A stretch of DNA of 35,828 bases from an uncultured Lachnospiraceae bacterium (GTDB taxonomy: Bacteria > Bacillota > Clostridia > Lachnospirales > Lachnospiraceae): the NCBI GenBank assembly GCA_947566705.1, contig CANOLA010000028.1, forward strand, positions 1 to 35,828, read 5' to 3'. The position numbers and the translations under genes are program-made. Numbering within the stretch: the stretch's first letter is position 1; each line of letters opens with the position of its first letter. Of the stretch, positions 1 to 8,112 are shown in pieces. The notes below the pieces were generated by a model, which was given only the letters and a program-made list of their open reading frames with translations, made no database searches and had not been told where the DNA came from.

Positions 1-612
1 ACTCCTAAGATATTCATCATCATTTAATCTTTCAAAAGGATGTCCTGCCTTTAACGTCCTATGACGGTTTCTGTATCCGCGAATGGTCTCATAATTCAGA
101 TCCTGCAACGGAACATCTTCCAGAATTTCCATATCCATAGTACTTTCTGCCTGATCCCGGAGCATTGTTTTTACTTGTAATCTCGTACAACGGTAATCGC
201 CTTCATGATTTCTTCTAAATGTACCACCAAATAAATCATCATTTATATAAATCGGCTTTTCTTCCCTCTTAGCCATTGGTACATATATAACAATGATCAG
301 ATCTCCATTAACATCATAGGTTACAACGTCATCATCGCGTAGAATATTAATATTGATTTTCTTTCGATTATTGACAGTGTCCCAAAATTCTTTAAGTATC
401 TTGCTTTGATCTACTGAATTCAGTCCAGTTGTTCTCCATGAACCAGCCTTGTCTTCAGCTACTCCAAGAATAATAACTCCACCATAACAATTTGCATAAG
501 CGGAATATGTTTCCCACAAAGAAACCGGTAATCCGCCTTTTGCTTTTTTTACTTCTCTTCTGTTGTCTTCTTTGTATGAATCAAATTTTGATATATCAAA
601 TAATTCTGGCAT
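1..612 (-). CDS. AlbA_2/Schlafen-type putative nucleic-acid-binding protein (C-terminus off the window)
   Basis: This is an open frame of 204 codons that begins at ATG 610-612 and is still open at base 1, so the C-terminal part is missing. The N-terminus reads MPELFDISKFDSYKEDNRRE, followed by a KKAKGGLPVSLWETYSAYAN segment and a GGVIILGV strand. An E...K...GGLP...W.T.SAFAN pattern followed by GG.I..GV is the hallmark of the AlbA_2 (divergent AAA_4, Schlafen-related) domain, known from putative transcriptional regulators and defence-associated ATP-binding proteins. Upstream there is an AAAGGGAG ribosome site. It is the last visible gene of the defence island and follows a small membrane-protein gene by about 150 bases. 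The domain call is reasonably firm; the cellular role is unknown. Confidence 0.75.
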   Translation of the reverse strand, partial: MPELFDISKFDSYKEDNRREVKKAKGGLPVSLWETYSAYANCYGGVIILGVAEDKAGSWRTTGLNSVDQSKILKEFWDTVNNRKKININILRDDDVVTYDVNGDLIIVIYVPMAKREEKPIYINDDLFGGTFRRNHEGDYRCTRLQVKTMLRDQAESTMDMEILEDVPLQDLNYETIRGYRNRHRTLKAGHPFERLNDDEYLRS

Positions 613-759
613 TCGGCATCATCTCCCTTTGCAAATCTCCAACAAAACTGTACATTCAGTAGATTGCTTATTATATATTTTGTCATAATCTGTCTGCACA
701 TATACTTTCTCTTTTCTTTCCTGCATACACCTTTTTAATATTATCATCCACACTTTGCT

Positions 760-1299
760 TTATTCTTTCAACATGTCCGCCATTTTTTCCGTAATTAATT
801 TTATTGCATCATGTATTACTTCCACAGCATCTGCTTTAGACCTGTTAATCTCTTCATTTGTCCGGTCATCTACTGGTTTTTCCACGTTATTCTTGTATAT
901 TTCCAAAATATTATCTGCAAAATTTCCTATAACTTCCTTATACTTCTGTATATCAATGTCAAGCCCCATGGACTTATTAAAACTGTCCAGCATATAATAT
1001 GAAGCCAGATTTTTCTCATTAAACTTACTAAGTTCCCCGATAATTTCATTACATTGTTTTTCTCTATCCTCATGCTTACCCAATGAACTATCCACTTTCC
1101 GGGACACCAGCATCATATCGTATTCCATTTCAGCCAGATAATTTATTTCCTTTCGCATATAATCAATTTGTATTTCAATCTTCTTCTGTTTATAATCTCT
1201 CTTTCTTGCAAAATATTCTGCACAGTACACACTTCCAACTGCAATAAACACTGGAATTACTGAATCTGTAAAAAAATCCCACAACAATCCACAATTCAT
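760..1299 (-). CDS. small membrane-anchored coiled-coil protein, unknown function
   Basis: The 179-residue product has one hydrophobic segment near its N-terminus (about residues 10-27, DSVIPVFIAVGSVYCAEYFA). A charged, largely helical region rich in Glu and Lys fills the rest and is probably a cytoplasmic coiled coil. I do not recognise the family. It lies 63 bases downstream of the type III restriction subunit gene on the same strand, so it is probably co-transcribed with the defence genes. Its layout (N-terminal TM plus long soluble helical domain) resembles that of the other island membrane protein at 7115-8112, although I see no sequence similarity between them. A membrane-damaging effector or sensor is conceivable but unproven. 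Confidence 0.6.
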   Translation of the reverse strand: MNCGLLWDFFTDSVIPVFIAVGSVYCAEYFARKRDYKQKKIEIQIDYMRKEINYLAEMEYDMMLVSRKVDSSLGKHEDREKQCNEIIGELSKFNEKNLASYYMLDSFNKSMGLDIDIQKYKEVIGNFADNILEIYKNNVEKPVDDRTNEEINRSKADAVEVIHDAIKLITEKMADMLKE

Positions 1300-1362
1300 A
1301 TTCTATACCTACCTTTCTACTCACAAAATTATTTATCCCTGCAGCCTACGGCCCCAAATACA

Positions 1363-4300
1363 CTAAATTGCATTCATAATCCTAAGCAGACTCTGATAGC
1401 TGTCCACATCATGATACTTAACCTTGCTTGTTGACATCTCATTGAACAGCTTCTTTGCACAAGAAATCTTCGCCTGCTCTATCGGCCTTAAGTTCAGGCT
1501 TTCCATGGTTCCTTTTGTTTCAGCAACAAAGAAAATATGTTTTACCTTACCCTCGTAAAAAGCAATCGCCCAGTCAGGGGAATAATTTCCGACCGGAGTA
1601 GGGATTTGGAATGTCTTTGGGAGTTTAGCATAAACACATACTTCCTCAGCAGCATCCAGATCCTCCACAAATTTTCTTTCAATGCTCTTGTCCGCCGATC
1701 CATCCGTAAATACATAATCCTGAATCGCTTTTTTTGCAAGAAAAGCCTTATCAAAACTCTGTGTATTCTTTCCAGCAGTAAAAATGTCTGAATCATATCC
1801 ACCCTCAATGGTATCATAAGAAATATGTTCGACTATCATTGTGGCTTTCTGCTCGTTGATGAGTTTAATAACCTTTGAAATAAACTCCTCCGGATTATTC
1901 CTGAACATATAGAACTTGTCCTGCCTAATCCCCTGCAGGATTGCTGATACAGTTTTTCGTGTAAGTACCGTCCCCTCTGCCACCTTACCGATAAGGTCAT
2001 ACTTAATCGGGCTTATCTGGTCATGTTTAAGGGTTTTTGTTTTTGACTTTTCTCCTGTGAACGAAGTTCCCCGCCCTACTTCATATTCATTCATTTCTGC
2101 TTTCTGTCTGCCGACTGTCGCTGTGTATTGCAGCTCAGAAACAAAAAGCCTTTCATTAATATGAGAAATAGCTTTCTTTATCAGCTCGCCGCTTTCAAAC
2201 TCTACGGTATAAGCATACTTATGGTTGATTTCTTTCCAGAGAGCCTGAAACTCTTTCTTAGCAAAGTTGTCATTAAGCGGATTTTCCTTAACCTTTGTCT
2301 CACGTCCGTTCGTAAACATCCCCTCCAGAATACTGTCATCATACACCGACTGAATAAGGGTGTGAATACCATCAGCCATAGGCTTTAATTCTTCCGGAAG
2401 CTCCACCACTGTATTCATTGCCACATCAGAACGGTATTTGTCAGTAACTTTTCGCTTTACATCTACATATCCATTCTGAATAAGATAAAACTCAATGGCA
2501 TTTGCAATATTGTCATCAATCAGAACAGACACATCGTTGGCCCTGACATATTTGCCCTTAAAATATTCACTGGCAGCAACCGTTGGTCTGTCGTAAAGGA
2601 CAGTCTTAATATCCGACTGCAAATCAGATACAAAGGTTTTATAGCTCTCGCTTGCAATAACTGTAAGAGTATTGATATCGTGAACAGTTTCTCCGCAGCT
2701 TTGCACATCCATTCGGTTACCGCCCTGATTTACACAAAGCCGGAGTCCACGGCCTATCTCCTGACGTTTTGCCATATTACTGTCGGAATGTTTCAGGGTA
2801 CAAATCTGAAACACATTTGGATTGTCCCAGCCTTCACGGAGCGCTGAATGTGAAAAAATAAACCGTGTCGGTTCGTCAAAGGAAAGCAGCCGTTCCTTGT
2901 TCTTCAAAATCAGGTCATAAGCAGAAATATCATCAGAAAACTCACTTCCACGTTTCAGTTTGCTGTCAATATTTCTTCCGGTCTTTTTATCTATACTGAA
3001 ATATCCCTTATGTACGACACTTACATCACTGCAGACTGATTTCAAGTACTTCTGGTACGGTGTATCCAGCAAAGTAGTATAATCATTAAGAACGCTTAAA
3101 TATTCCTGCTCGAACATTTTACCATATTCCCCAAGTACCTCATCGCCATTTTCATCATACTGACGGTACTTTGCAACCTCGTCAATAAAAAACAGTGACA
3201 GACACTTGATACCCATATTAAAAAGTTTTTCTTCCTTTTCAAAATGAGAAAGAATTGTTTCCCTAATCTGAATACGGCGCATATCCTTTTCAGATACATC
3301 CCCTGTCACATCACCAGTTCTGATAACTTCTCCATTTGTAAACGTTACTGTTCCACTCAATGGATCAATCTCAGAAACCGTATATCCTTTATATTGTTCC
3401 ATCCGCTGGGATACATAATAAAGGTCATCACCCACACCAAGAATACGGGATTCACGATTGACAGATTTATTATATCCAATTTCCATCTCCATTTTAGCCA
3501 TAGGCGGCTTCTTTGCAGACAACACAATTTGCTCAAGATACAAATAGCTGTCCGTCCCCCTGAAGTTTTTAACTTCAAATCCCTTGACCTCTATCTTCTT
3601 AACAAGTTTCTTATTAAAGGCATCCAAAGCATCCAGCACATAGATAAGATTGTGCTGTTTTGCATGAGTAGCCGAGTAATTCAGGCTGAAAAGCGGATTA
3701 AAATTTTTAAGTGCCTTCCTCGTAACATCTCCGCCCATTTTCTGTGGCTCGTCCAGAATAATAATCGGTCTGTTTGCTTTAATAACATCAATCGGGCGGC
3801 GCGAACCGAACTCATCGCGCTTAGAATAGATAATACGGGCTTCCTTGCTTCTACCATCCTCTTTCAGCGAAGACGCAAACGCTTGCGTATTGATTATCAT
3901 TACATTGATACCGGCACTTTGGGAAAAATTATCAAGCTGGTTTAAGTTGGCGCTATTGTATATAAAGAACCTGGCTTTCTTACCATAATGTTCCATAAAG
4001 TGGTCAGTTGTCATTTCAAAAGACTTATACACTCCCTCACGAATTGCAATGCTCGGTACAACAACAATAAATTTACTCCAGCCGTACTTTTTATTCAGCT
4101 CAAACATCGTTTTTATGTACACATATGTTTTTCCTGTACCAGTTTCCATTTCAATATCAAGACTGCATCTGCCTAAATCCTTTACAAGAGAAGGAGAAAT
4201 CTTGATATTGTTCTGACTCTGCAAAGTCTGTATATTCGCCAAAAGCTGCTCATCAGAAAGTTCCAGCACTTCATTCTTATAACCTGTATCATCCATAGGG

Positions 4301-4479
4301 TCATACAGTTCTATTTCTTCCTCTGTCACTCCCAGTGTTATCTGGGAAATATCAGATTTCATTTTGCCGAGGTCACGGATATAATTAATTTTATCATGAA
4401 AGCCTTGTCCGTTAAAAACTTTTACCACGGCGCCAACAGCGTCGGTTTGGTATTGTTGGATTTTAAAATTGAATTTCAT
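1363..4479 (-). CDS. res: Type III restriction enzyme, Res subunit (helicase plus PD-(D/E)XK nuclease)
   Basis: The 1038-residue protein is the normal size for a type III Res subunit. Walker A METGTGKT is at residues 111-118, the DEAD-like motif II is DEPQ at 243-246, motif III SAT is near 269, and the motif VI region QEIGRGLRL lies in the second helicase lobe. The C-terminus carries a PD (968-969)...ETK (987-989) nuclease core. Res works in a complex with Mod, using ATP to communicate between two inversely oriented sites and then cutting DNA. AAAGGTG precedes ATG 4479. In most type III systems res directly follows mod; here about 3.6 kb of other genes lie between Mod (ending 8113) and res, including a Septu-like pair. 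No disruption is seen in the frame. Confidence 0.93.
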   Translation of the reverse strand: MKFNFKIQQYQTDAVGAVVKVFNGQGFHDKINYIRDLGKMKSDISQITLGVTEEEIELYDPMDDTGYKNEVLELSDEQLLANIQTLQSQNNIKISPSLVKDLGRCSLDIEMETGTGKTYVYIKTMFELNKKYGWSKFIVVVPSIAIREGVYKSFEMTTDHFMEHYGKKARFFIYNSANLNQLDNFSQSAGINVMIINTQAFASSLKEDGRSKEARIIYSKRDEFGSRRPIDVIKANRPIIILDEPQKMGGDVTRKALKNFNPLFSLNYSATHAKQHNLIYVLDALDAFNKKLVKKIEVKGFEVKNFRGTDSYLYLEQIVLSAKKPPMAKMEMEIGYNKSVNRESRILGVGDDLYYVSQRMEQYKGYTVSEIDPLSGTVTFTNGEVIRTGDVTGDVSEKDMRRIQIRETILSHFEKEEKLFNMGIKCLSLFFIDEVAKYRQYDENGDEVLGEYGKMFEQEYLSVLNDYTTLLDTPYQKYLKSVCSDVSVVHKGYFSIDKKTGRNIDSKLKRGSEFSDDISAYDLILKNKERLLSFDEPTRFIFSHSALREGWDNPNVFQICTLKHSDSNMAKRQEIGRGLRLCVNQGGNRMDVQSCGETVHDINTLTVIASESYKTFVSDLQSDIKTVLYDRPTVAASEYFKGKYVRANDVSVLIDDNIANAIEFYLIQNGYVDVKRKVTDKYRSDVAMNTVVELPEELKPMADGIHTLIQSVYDDSILEGMFTNGRETKVKENPLNDNFAKKEFQALWKEINHKYAYTVEFESGELIKKAISHINERLFVSELQYTATVGRQKAEMNEYEVGRGTSFTGEKSKTKTLKHDQISPIKYDLIGKVAEGTVLTRKTVSAILQGIRQDKFYMFRNNPEEFISKVIKLINEQKATMIVEHISYDTIEGGYDSDIFTAGKNTQSFDKAFLAKKAIQDYVFTDGSADKSIERKFVEDLDAAEEVCVYAKLPKTFQIPTPVGNYSPDWAIAFYEGKVKHIFFVAETKGTMESLNLRPIEQAKISCAKKLFNEMSTSKVKYHDVDSYQSLLRIMNAI

Positions 4480-4616
4480 TTTTCACCTTTCTTCGTAATG
4501 GTAGCAGCAAGTTACCAGCAAGTTAAATCATGCCCATATGGGTAAATATTTCATATATCCGGGTGCTGTATCTGGTTCAAGCGGTTTGATAACTCCCAAA
4601 TTAACAGTTTCTTTAG

Positions 4617-4861
4617 TCAAGCGCATATTTATTACATTTCTTTTCAAATACAAGAAATTAATGTTTTCAGATACATTTCCTTTTGATCAAGTAAATTTTT
4701 AGTGTCTATACTGTTATCAAGTGCCTCTTGTAATTTCTGAACCATCGAATTGCAATTACGAGCTATTTTATTAAAACATTCACAAAGTTTTGTTTTCCTT
4801 CTTGATAACACTCCATAAAATTAAATTGCACAGTCATTGCAGCCATCACATTTTGACGTAT
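4617..4861 (-). pseudogene. Decayed partial copy of the membrane coiled-coil gene at 7115-8112
   Basis: Bases 4651-4861 align without gaps to 7458-7668, with 16 mismatches in 211 positions counted by eye. Bases 4617-4650 align to 7119-7152 with one mismatch. The copy therefore holds the C-terminal half of the gene, with about 305 bases (7153-7457 of the intact copy) deleted inside it. The original frame is broken: shortly after the CDGCND stretch it meets TAA. The 5' half is absent and the homology stops abruptly at 4861, inside the last codons of the HNH gene. The rest of the gap between res and the HNH gene (4480-4616) holds the res ribosome site and a short tandem repeat of cagcaagtta (4505-4514 and 4516-4525); I see no gene there. 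Confidence 0.85.
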
Positions 4862-5508
4862 TTCTGTAATTCAGGATATTCATTGGCATGTTCACGCACA
4901 TAGCATCTTTTAAATGCCGCAAAAGCAGATTCTCTCCTGAGCAGGCTTTCAATCATCCGCATAATTACTTTAGACTCAGGTTTCTTATGTAACTTTTCAA
5001 GCTGTTTATATAAAACATTCATTTCTTTTTGGAGCAATTTTAATCTCTGATCACTCCTATAAATTCTCATTCCCGTATTTTTTAATGAGAATATCTCTGT
5101 TACCAGTTGCGCCGTTCTCTTTTGAAGTTCATTATCCGCATCCAGTATTGTAATGGTTACATCATCATTCTCTAAAGAAAACGACAAAACCTTTTCAGGA
5201 TCATCTTTACAGCAGTCAAGGATTCCATTATCATATTTACCATTATTTTTTACTCCATTGCAATGACTGCATGACCAGAAAAGATTTTCCCAGTCAAATT
5301 TTCTTTCTGGATATTTCCCATTTTTATGCGGTAATAAATGTTCCACATTTGGATCCTGCAATTCTTTCATCTCACAAATATAACACTTATTATGAAAATC
5401 CTTTTTCAATCTTTCAATCACATCTGGCTTGTCATACTTACCATCTACTTTTCTTGCTTCTTCCGCCAAAGAATCCGGAGCAGGAAACGAGCGTTCTACT
5501 TTAACCAT
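4846..5508 (-). CDS. ptuB: Septu-like HNH endonuclease (PtuB-type)
   Basis: The 220-residue protein has an HNH/zinc core: CYIC at 42-45, EHLLPH at 56-61, FDWENLFWSCSHCN with C80 and C83, and N84. This pattern (KCYICE...VEHLLPH.NGKYP...NLFWSC.HCN) is typical of HNH nucleases paired with ABC-like ATPases in Septu (PtuAB) and in retron-associated modules. It overlaps the upstream ATPase gene by 8 bases, indicating coupled translation. The final codons (YVKM and stop TGA, 4846-4860) lie inside the repeated sequence shared with 7654-7668, so the native C-terminus appears to have been replaced at a recombination joint. Assignment to HNH is firm; assignment to Septu rather than another ATPase-HNH defence pair is probable. 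Confidence 0.85.
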   Translation of the reverse strand: MVKVERSFPAPDSLAEEARKVDGKYDKPDVIERLKKDFHNKCYICEMKELQDPNVEHLLPHKNGKYPERKFDWENLFWSCSHCNGVKNNGKYDNGILDCCKDDPEKVLSFSLENDDVTITILDADNELQKRTAQLVTEIFSLKNTGMRIYRSDQRLKLLQKEMNVLYKQLEKLHKKPESKVIMRMIESLLRRESAFAAFKRCYVREHANEYPELQKYVKM

Positions 5509-6640
5509 CTATATCCTCCCGATTCATAAATTCCAACTTCATCTTTTGATATTCTGTTGTTATTCCTATAGCAAGATAATCCGGCACTTCATCAAGATAA
5601 AGTTCCAGTTCCGCAATTTCACCTATCTCATCATCCGACAGGTTTTCTTTGTATACAAGTTCCTTATACCTGTCAAACTTGTCTCTCAAAGTTTCTGAAA
5701 GCTTATCAACTTTAAAATATCCTTCCACAACGCCTTCATATGGCACGTTACCTAATCCATGTTCCACTAACGTTTGGTTTTCAAAATCGTAAATCGCGGC
5801 ATTACTTATACTGCTCAATATAAATGGAGAATGTGTTGTCACAACAAACTGTATATTGGGGAAAAATTCTGTCAAAAACGGCAAAATGCTTTTCTGTAAT
5901 TCCAGATGCAAATGCGTCTCAATCTCATCAATCAAAACAATTCCGGGAAGATTGAAATCAAACGAACGTTTTGTCTGATGCTGCATACGCATCATGATAT
6001 CCAGCACAATATCCAGTACCGCCTGATACCCACTGGATAAAGTATTGAAGTCAAAAGGTTCCTTTCCCTGCTGCAAAATATGAAATTCAAAAGTTTCTTC
6101 ATCAAATTCCAGCTTTACAGTTTCATCATCAAATATTCGCTTTAAAAGATGCTCTAACTGCATAAACCATGCATGAATTTCATCTGCTTTCTCTATCTTG
6201 TTATTGCTTTTTGCCAGTGCTTCTGTCATTTTTAAATCCAGCAAATATTTCACAAATTCATTGCGCGGAAATTCTGTCAATTCATAACTGTCTTTTAACT
6301 GTACTTTCTCAACATGACTGGGCTGTTCTGCATGAAATACCCTGTCTGCTGTATAATAAGCCAGTATATAGTTATACTTACACGCCAATTCCGGAATACT
6401 GTCAATTTTACTATTAAACTTAATAGCCAACTCTTTTTGGCAATTTTTAAAAGCATTCTCTCTGCTTCCTCTAATAATATCCAGATATCCCGCCATCGCT
6501 TCAACTACGCTTGTCTTGCCACTTCCATTCTTTCCTGTCAAAATTAAATGTCTGATTTTTTCTTCCGACAATGGAATAAAAATATCCTTTAGGTGTCTGA
6601 CTTTTTTAATTGTCAAATTCGTTATAAAAAATTGCTCCAT
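5501..6640 (-). CDS. ptuA: Septu-like AAA/ABC-type ATPase (PtuA-type)
   Basis: The 379-residue protein is an SMC/OLD-like ATPase. Walker A GKNGSGKTS is at 36-44, an ABC-like signature LSSGYQ is at 201-206, Walker B LIDEIETHLH has D238-E239, and the switch segment TTHSPF is at 268-273. No TOPRIM domain is seen after the ATPase, and the partner nuclease is the overlapping HNH gene, as in Septu where PtuA senses infection and PtuB cuts nucleic acid. It is somewhat shorter than many PtuA proteins. It starts 69 bases after a DUF6429 gene, and that gene plus this pair seem to form a cassette inserted between Mod and Res. Confidence 0.82.
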   Translation of the reverse strand: MEQFFITNLTIKKVRHLKDIFIPLSEEKIRHLILTGKNGSGKTSVVEAMAGYLDIIRGSRENAFKNCQKELAIKFNSKIDSIPELACKYNYILAYYTADRVFHAEQPSHVEKVQLKDSYELTEFPRNEFVKYLLDLKMTEALAKSNNKIEKADEIHAWFMQLEHLLKRIFDDETVKLEFDEETFEFHILQQGKEPFDFNTLSSGYQAVLDIVLDIMMRMQHQTKRSFDFNLPGIVLIDEIETHLHLELQKSILPFLTEFFPNIQFVVTTHSPFILSSISNAAIYDFENQTLVEHGLGNVPYEGVVEGYFKVDKLSETLRDKFDRYKELVYKENLSDDEIGEIAELELYLDEVPDYLAIGITTEYQKMKLEFMNREDIDG

Positions 6641-6709
6641 ATCATCCTCCCACTTGATATTGACACTGCTTTGCTATTCAATTTCCCATGTGCATCAATA
6701 TCACCTTAT

Positions 6710-6973
6710 TTACCAATCTGCTACATTATACTTTTCCAGAAGTTCTTTTGCCTTCGCTTCGCCTTCCTTCGTAATGTACATAGATTTTGATCGATGGGAA
6801 CCCTGTCTTATATAATCTTTTTCGTCAAGTTGATTCAATACATCAAAATCATAACCTTTCCATGCATATTTGCCATCTGAATTAGTAAATCTGTCTTTTT
6901 CTGTAAAATGAGATAAGTAAATCAACATCATTGACAATTCTTCCATTGCTGTTTTTGTGTCTGTTTTATCCAT
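6710..6973 (-). CDS. DUF6429-like small protein
   Basis: The 87-residue product is soluble and has the pattern of DUF6429 proteins as I recall it: an N-terminal helix with ELSMMLIYLSHF, then AWKGYDFDVLNQLDEKDYI, then a SKSMYITKEGEAKAKELLEKY segment that looks like the recognition part of a small winged-helix domain. It sits just upstream of the ATPase-HNH pair on the same strand. A role as a regulator or accessory subunit of that pair is inference from position. AAAGGTGG lies upstream of ATG 6973. The family name is from memory of the motif layout, without a database check. Confidence 0.6.
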   Translation of the reverse strand: MDKTDTKTAMEELSMMLIYLSHFTEKDRFTNSDGKYAWKGYDFDVLNQLDEKDYIRQGSHRSKSMYITKEGEAKAKELLEKYNVADW

Positions 6974-7114
6974 CCTAAAATACCACCTTTCAAACTATAT
7001 AATTCCTCTATCAACAAAGTTTCTCGTCAACTTAGCTATCCCTGCTTAAAAGCAGAACTTCCTAGTCAAGCATAGCAACAAATTATGTCCAAACCGGAAT
7101 ATATAAATCTTCAT

Positions 7115-8112
7115 TTAATCAAGCGCATATTTCTTACATTTCTTTTCAAATAATGCGCCATTTTTCATGACATATTCCTTATTTTGTTCAATATAAAAAC
7201 TATATGCATCAAAATACATCATGACAGCATTATACAATTCCATTTTATCATACTTCTGTATATTATTAGCTTCCTCGCGTGCTTGTTTATTTTTTTCACC
7301 AATAACATTTAATGCAGATTGAACCTGCTCGTCAATTGTTTGAATATTTTCTTGCAATTTTAAATATTCTTTTTCAGATTGCTTCATCTTCTCATATATT
7401 TTCTGGTCATTCGGATTCATTGCAAAATAATACTTATATCTTTGAATTTGTTCTTCACAAGAAATTAATGTTTTCAGATATGTTTCCTTTTGATCAAGTA
7501 AATTTTTAGCGTCTATACTGTTATCAAGTGCCACTTGCAATTTCTCAACCATCGAATTGCAATTACGATCCACTTTATTAAAACATTCATAAAGTTTTGT
7601 TTTCTTTCTTGATAGCTCTCCATAAAATTTAATTGCGCAGTCATTACAGCCATCACATTTTGACGTATCAACATAAATATCGGTATTAAGCTTTATGACA
7701 TTCATGGCTTCACGATAATCCGAAAAAATATTAATCAGATTTTTTCGTTCCTCTGATATTGCATTAACATTTTCTATCTTCAAAATTTGAACCATAAAAA
7801 GCAGATCGTCTAATTTATTTACACTTTCTGCTACAACTTCCCGCCGTTTTTCCAATGAATGCAAAAGATTACTTTCCACCTGCAATGCGAATTGCAGCCT
7901 TAATGCTGTCTCCTGGTTTTCATTTCCTTGTTTTATGGTAATAAATAATACCACCAATGTAATAATGCCGCTTATTACCGCGCCCAAAGAGTTCCAATAA
8001 AACTTACAAAATTGCTATTATTTCTAAAAAGAAATGAAATAACAGTAGTACACAAAATCACTATAAGAAAAATTAGTAAACCACCTGCAAAAATTTTACG
8101 TTCTTTTTTCAT
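7115..8112 (-). CDS. Two-TM coiled-coil membrane protein, frameshifted near its N-terminus
   Basis: A 290-codon frame ends at 7115 but has no ATG at its 5' end, only TTG 7985-7987. An ATG at 8110-8112 directly abuts the Mod stop codon (TAA 8113-8115) and opens a frame MKKERKIFAGGLLIFLIVIL... that ends at TAA 7975-7977, overlapping the main frame. One additional C in the CCC run at 7983-7985 would read ...SFIGTLW-GAVISGIITLVV..., joining the two into about 332 residues. The restored protein would have two TM helices (about 8-29 and 44-62), then a helical coiled-coil region with a CDGCNDC cysteine cluster. The family is unknown. Tight coupling to mod suggests it belonged to the same system. The frameshift is either a real lesion or a one-base sequence error. 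Confidence 0.75.

Noticed and set aside
670-700. Promoter before the AlbA_2 gene
   Set aside because: A perfect TATAAT is present at 670-675 on the minus strand, but no acceptable -35 box lies at the right distance.
3244-3945. 233-codon plus-strand frame
   Set aside because: It is antisense to the middle of res, whose helicase motifs make the minus strand the real one.
4528-4626. Short minus-strand frame MRLTKETVNLGVIKPL... of 32 codons next to the decayed copy
   Set aside because: It reads like protein but has no ribosome site, begins inside the decayed repeat in a different frame, and I recognise no family.
7046-7057. Palindrome ctgcttaaaagcag-like element as terminator before the DUF6429 gene
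   Set aside because: The stem is only five to six base pairs with no T run after it.
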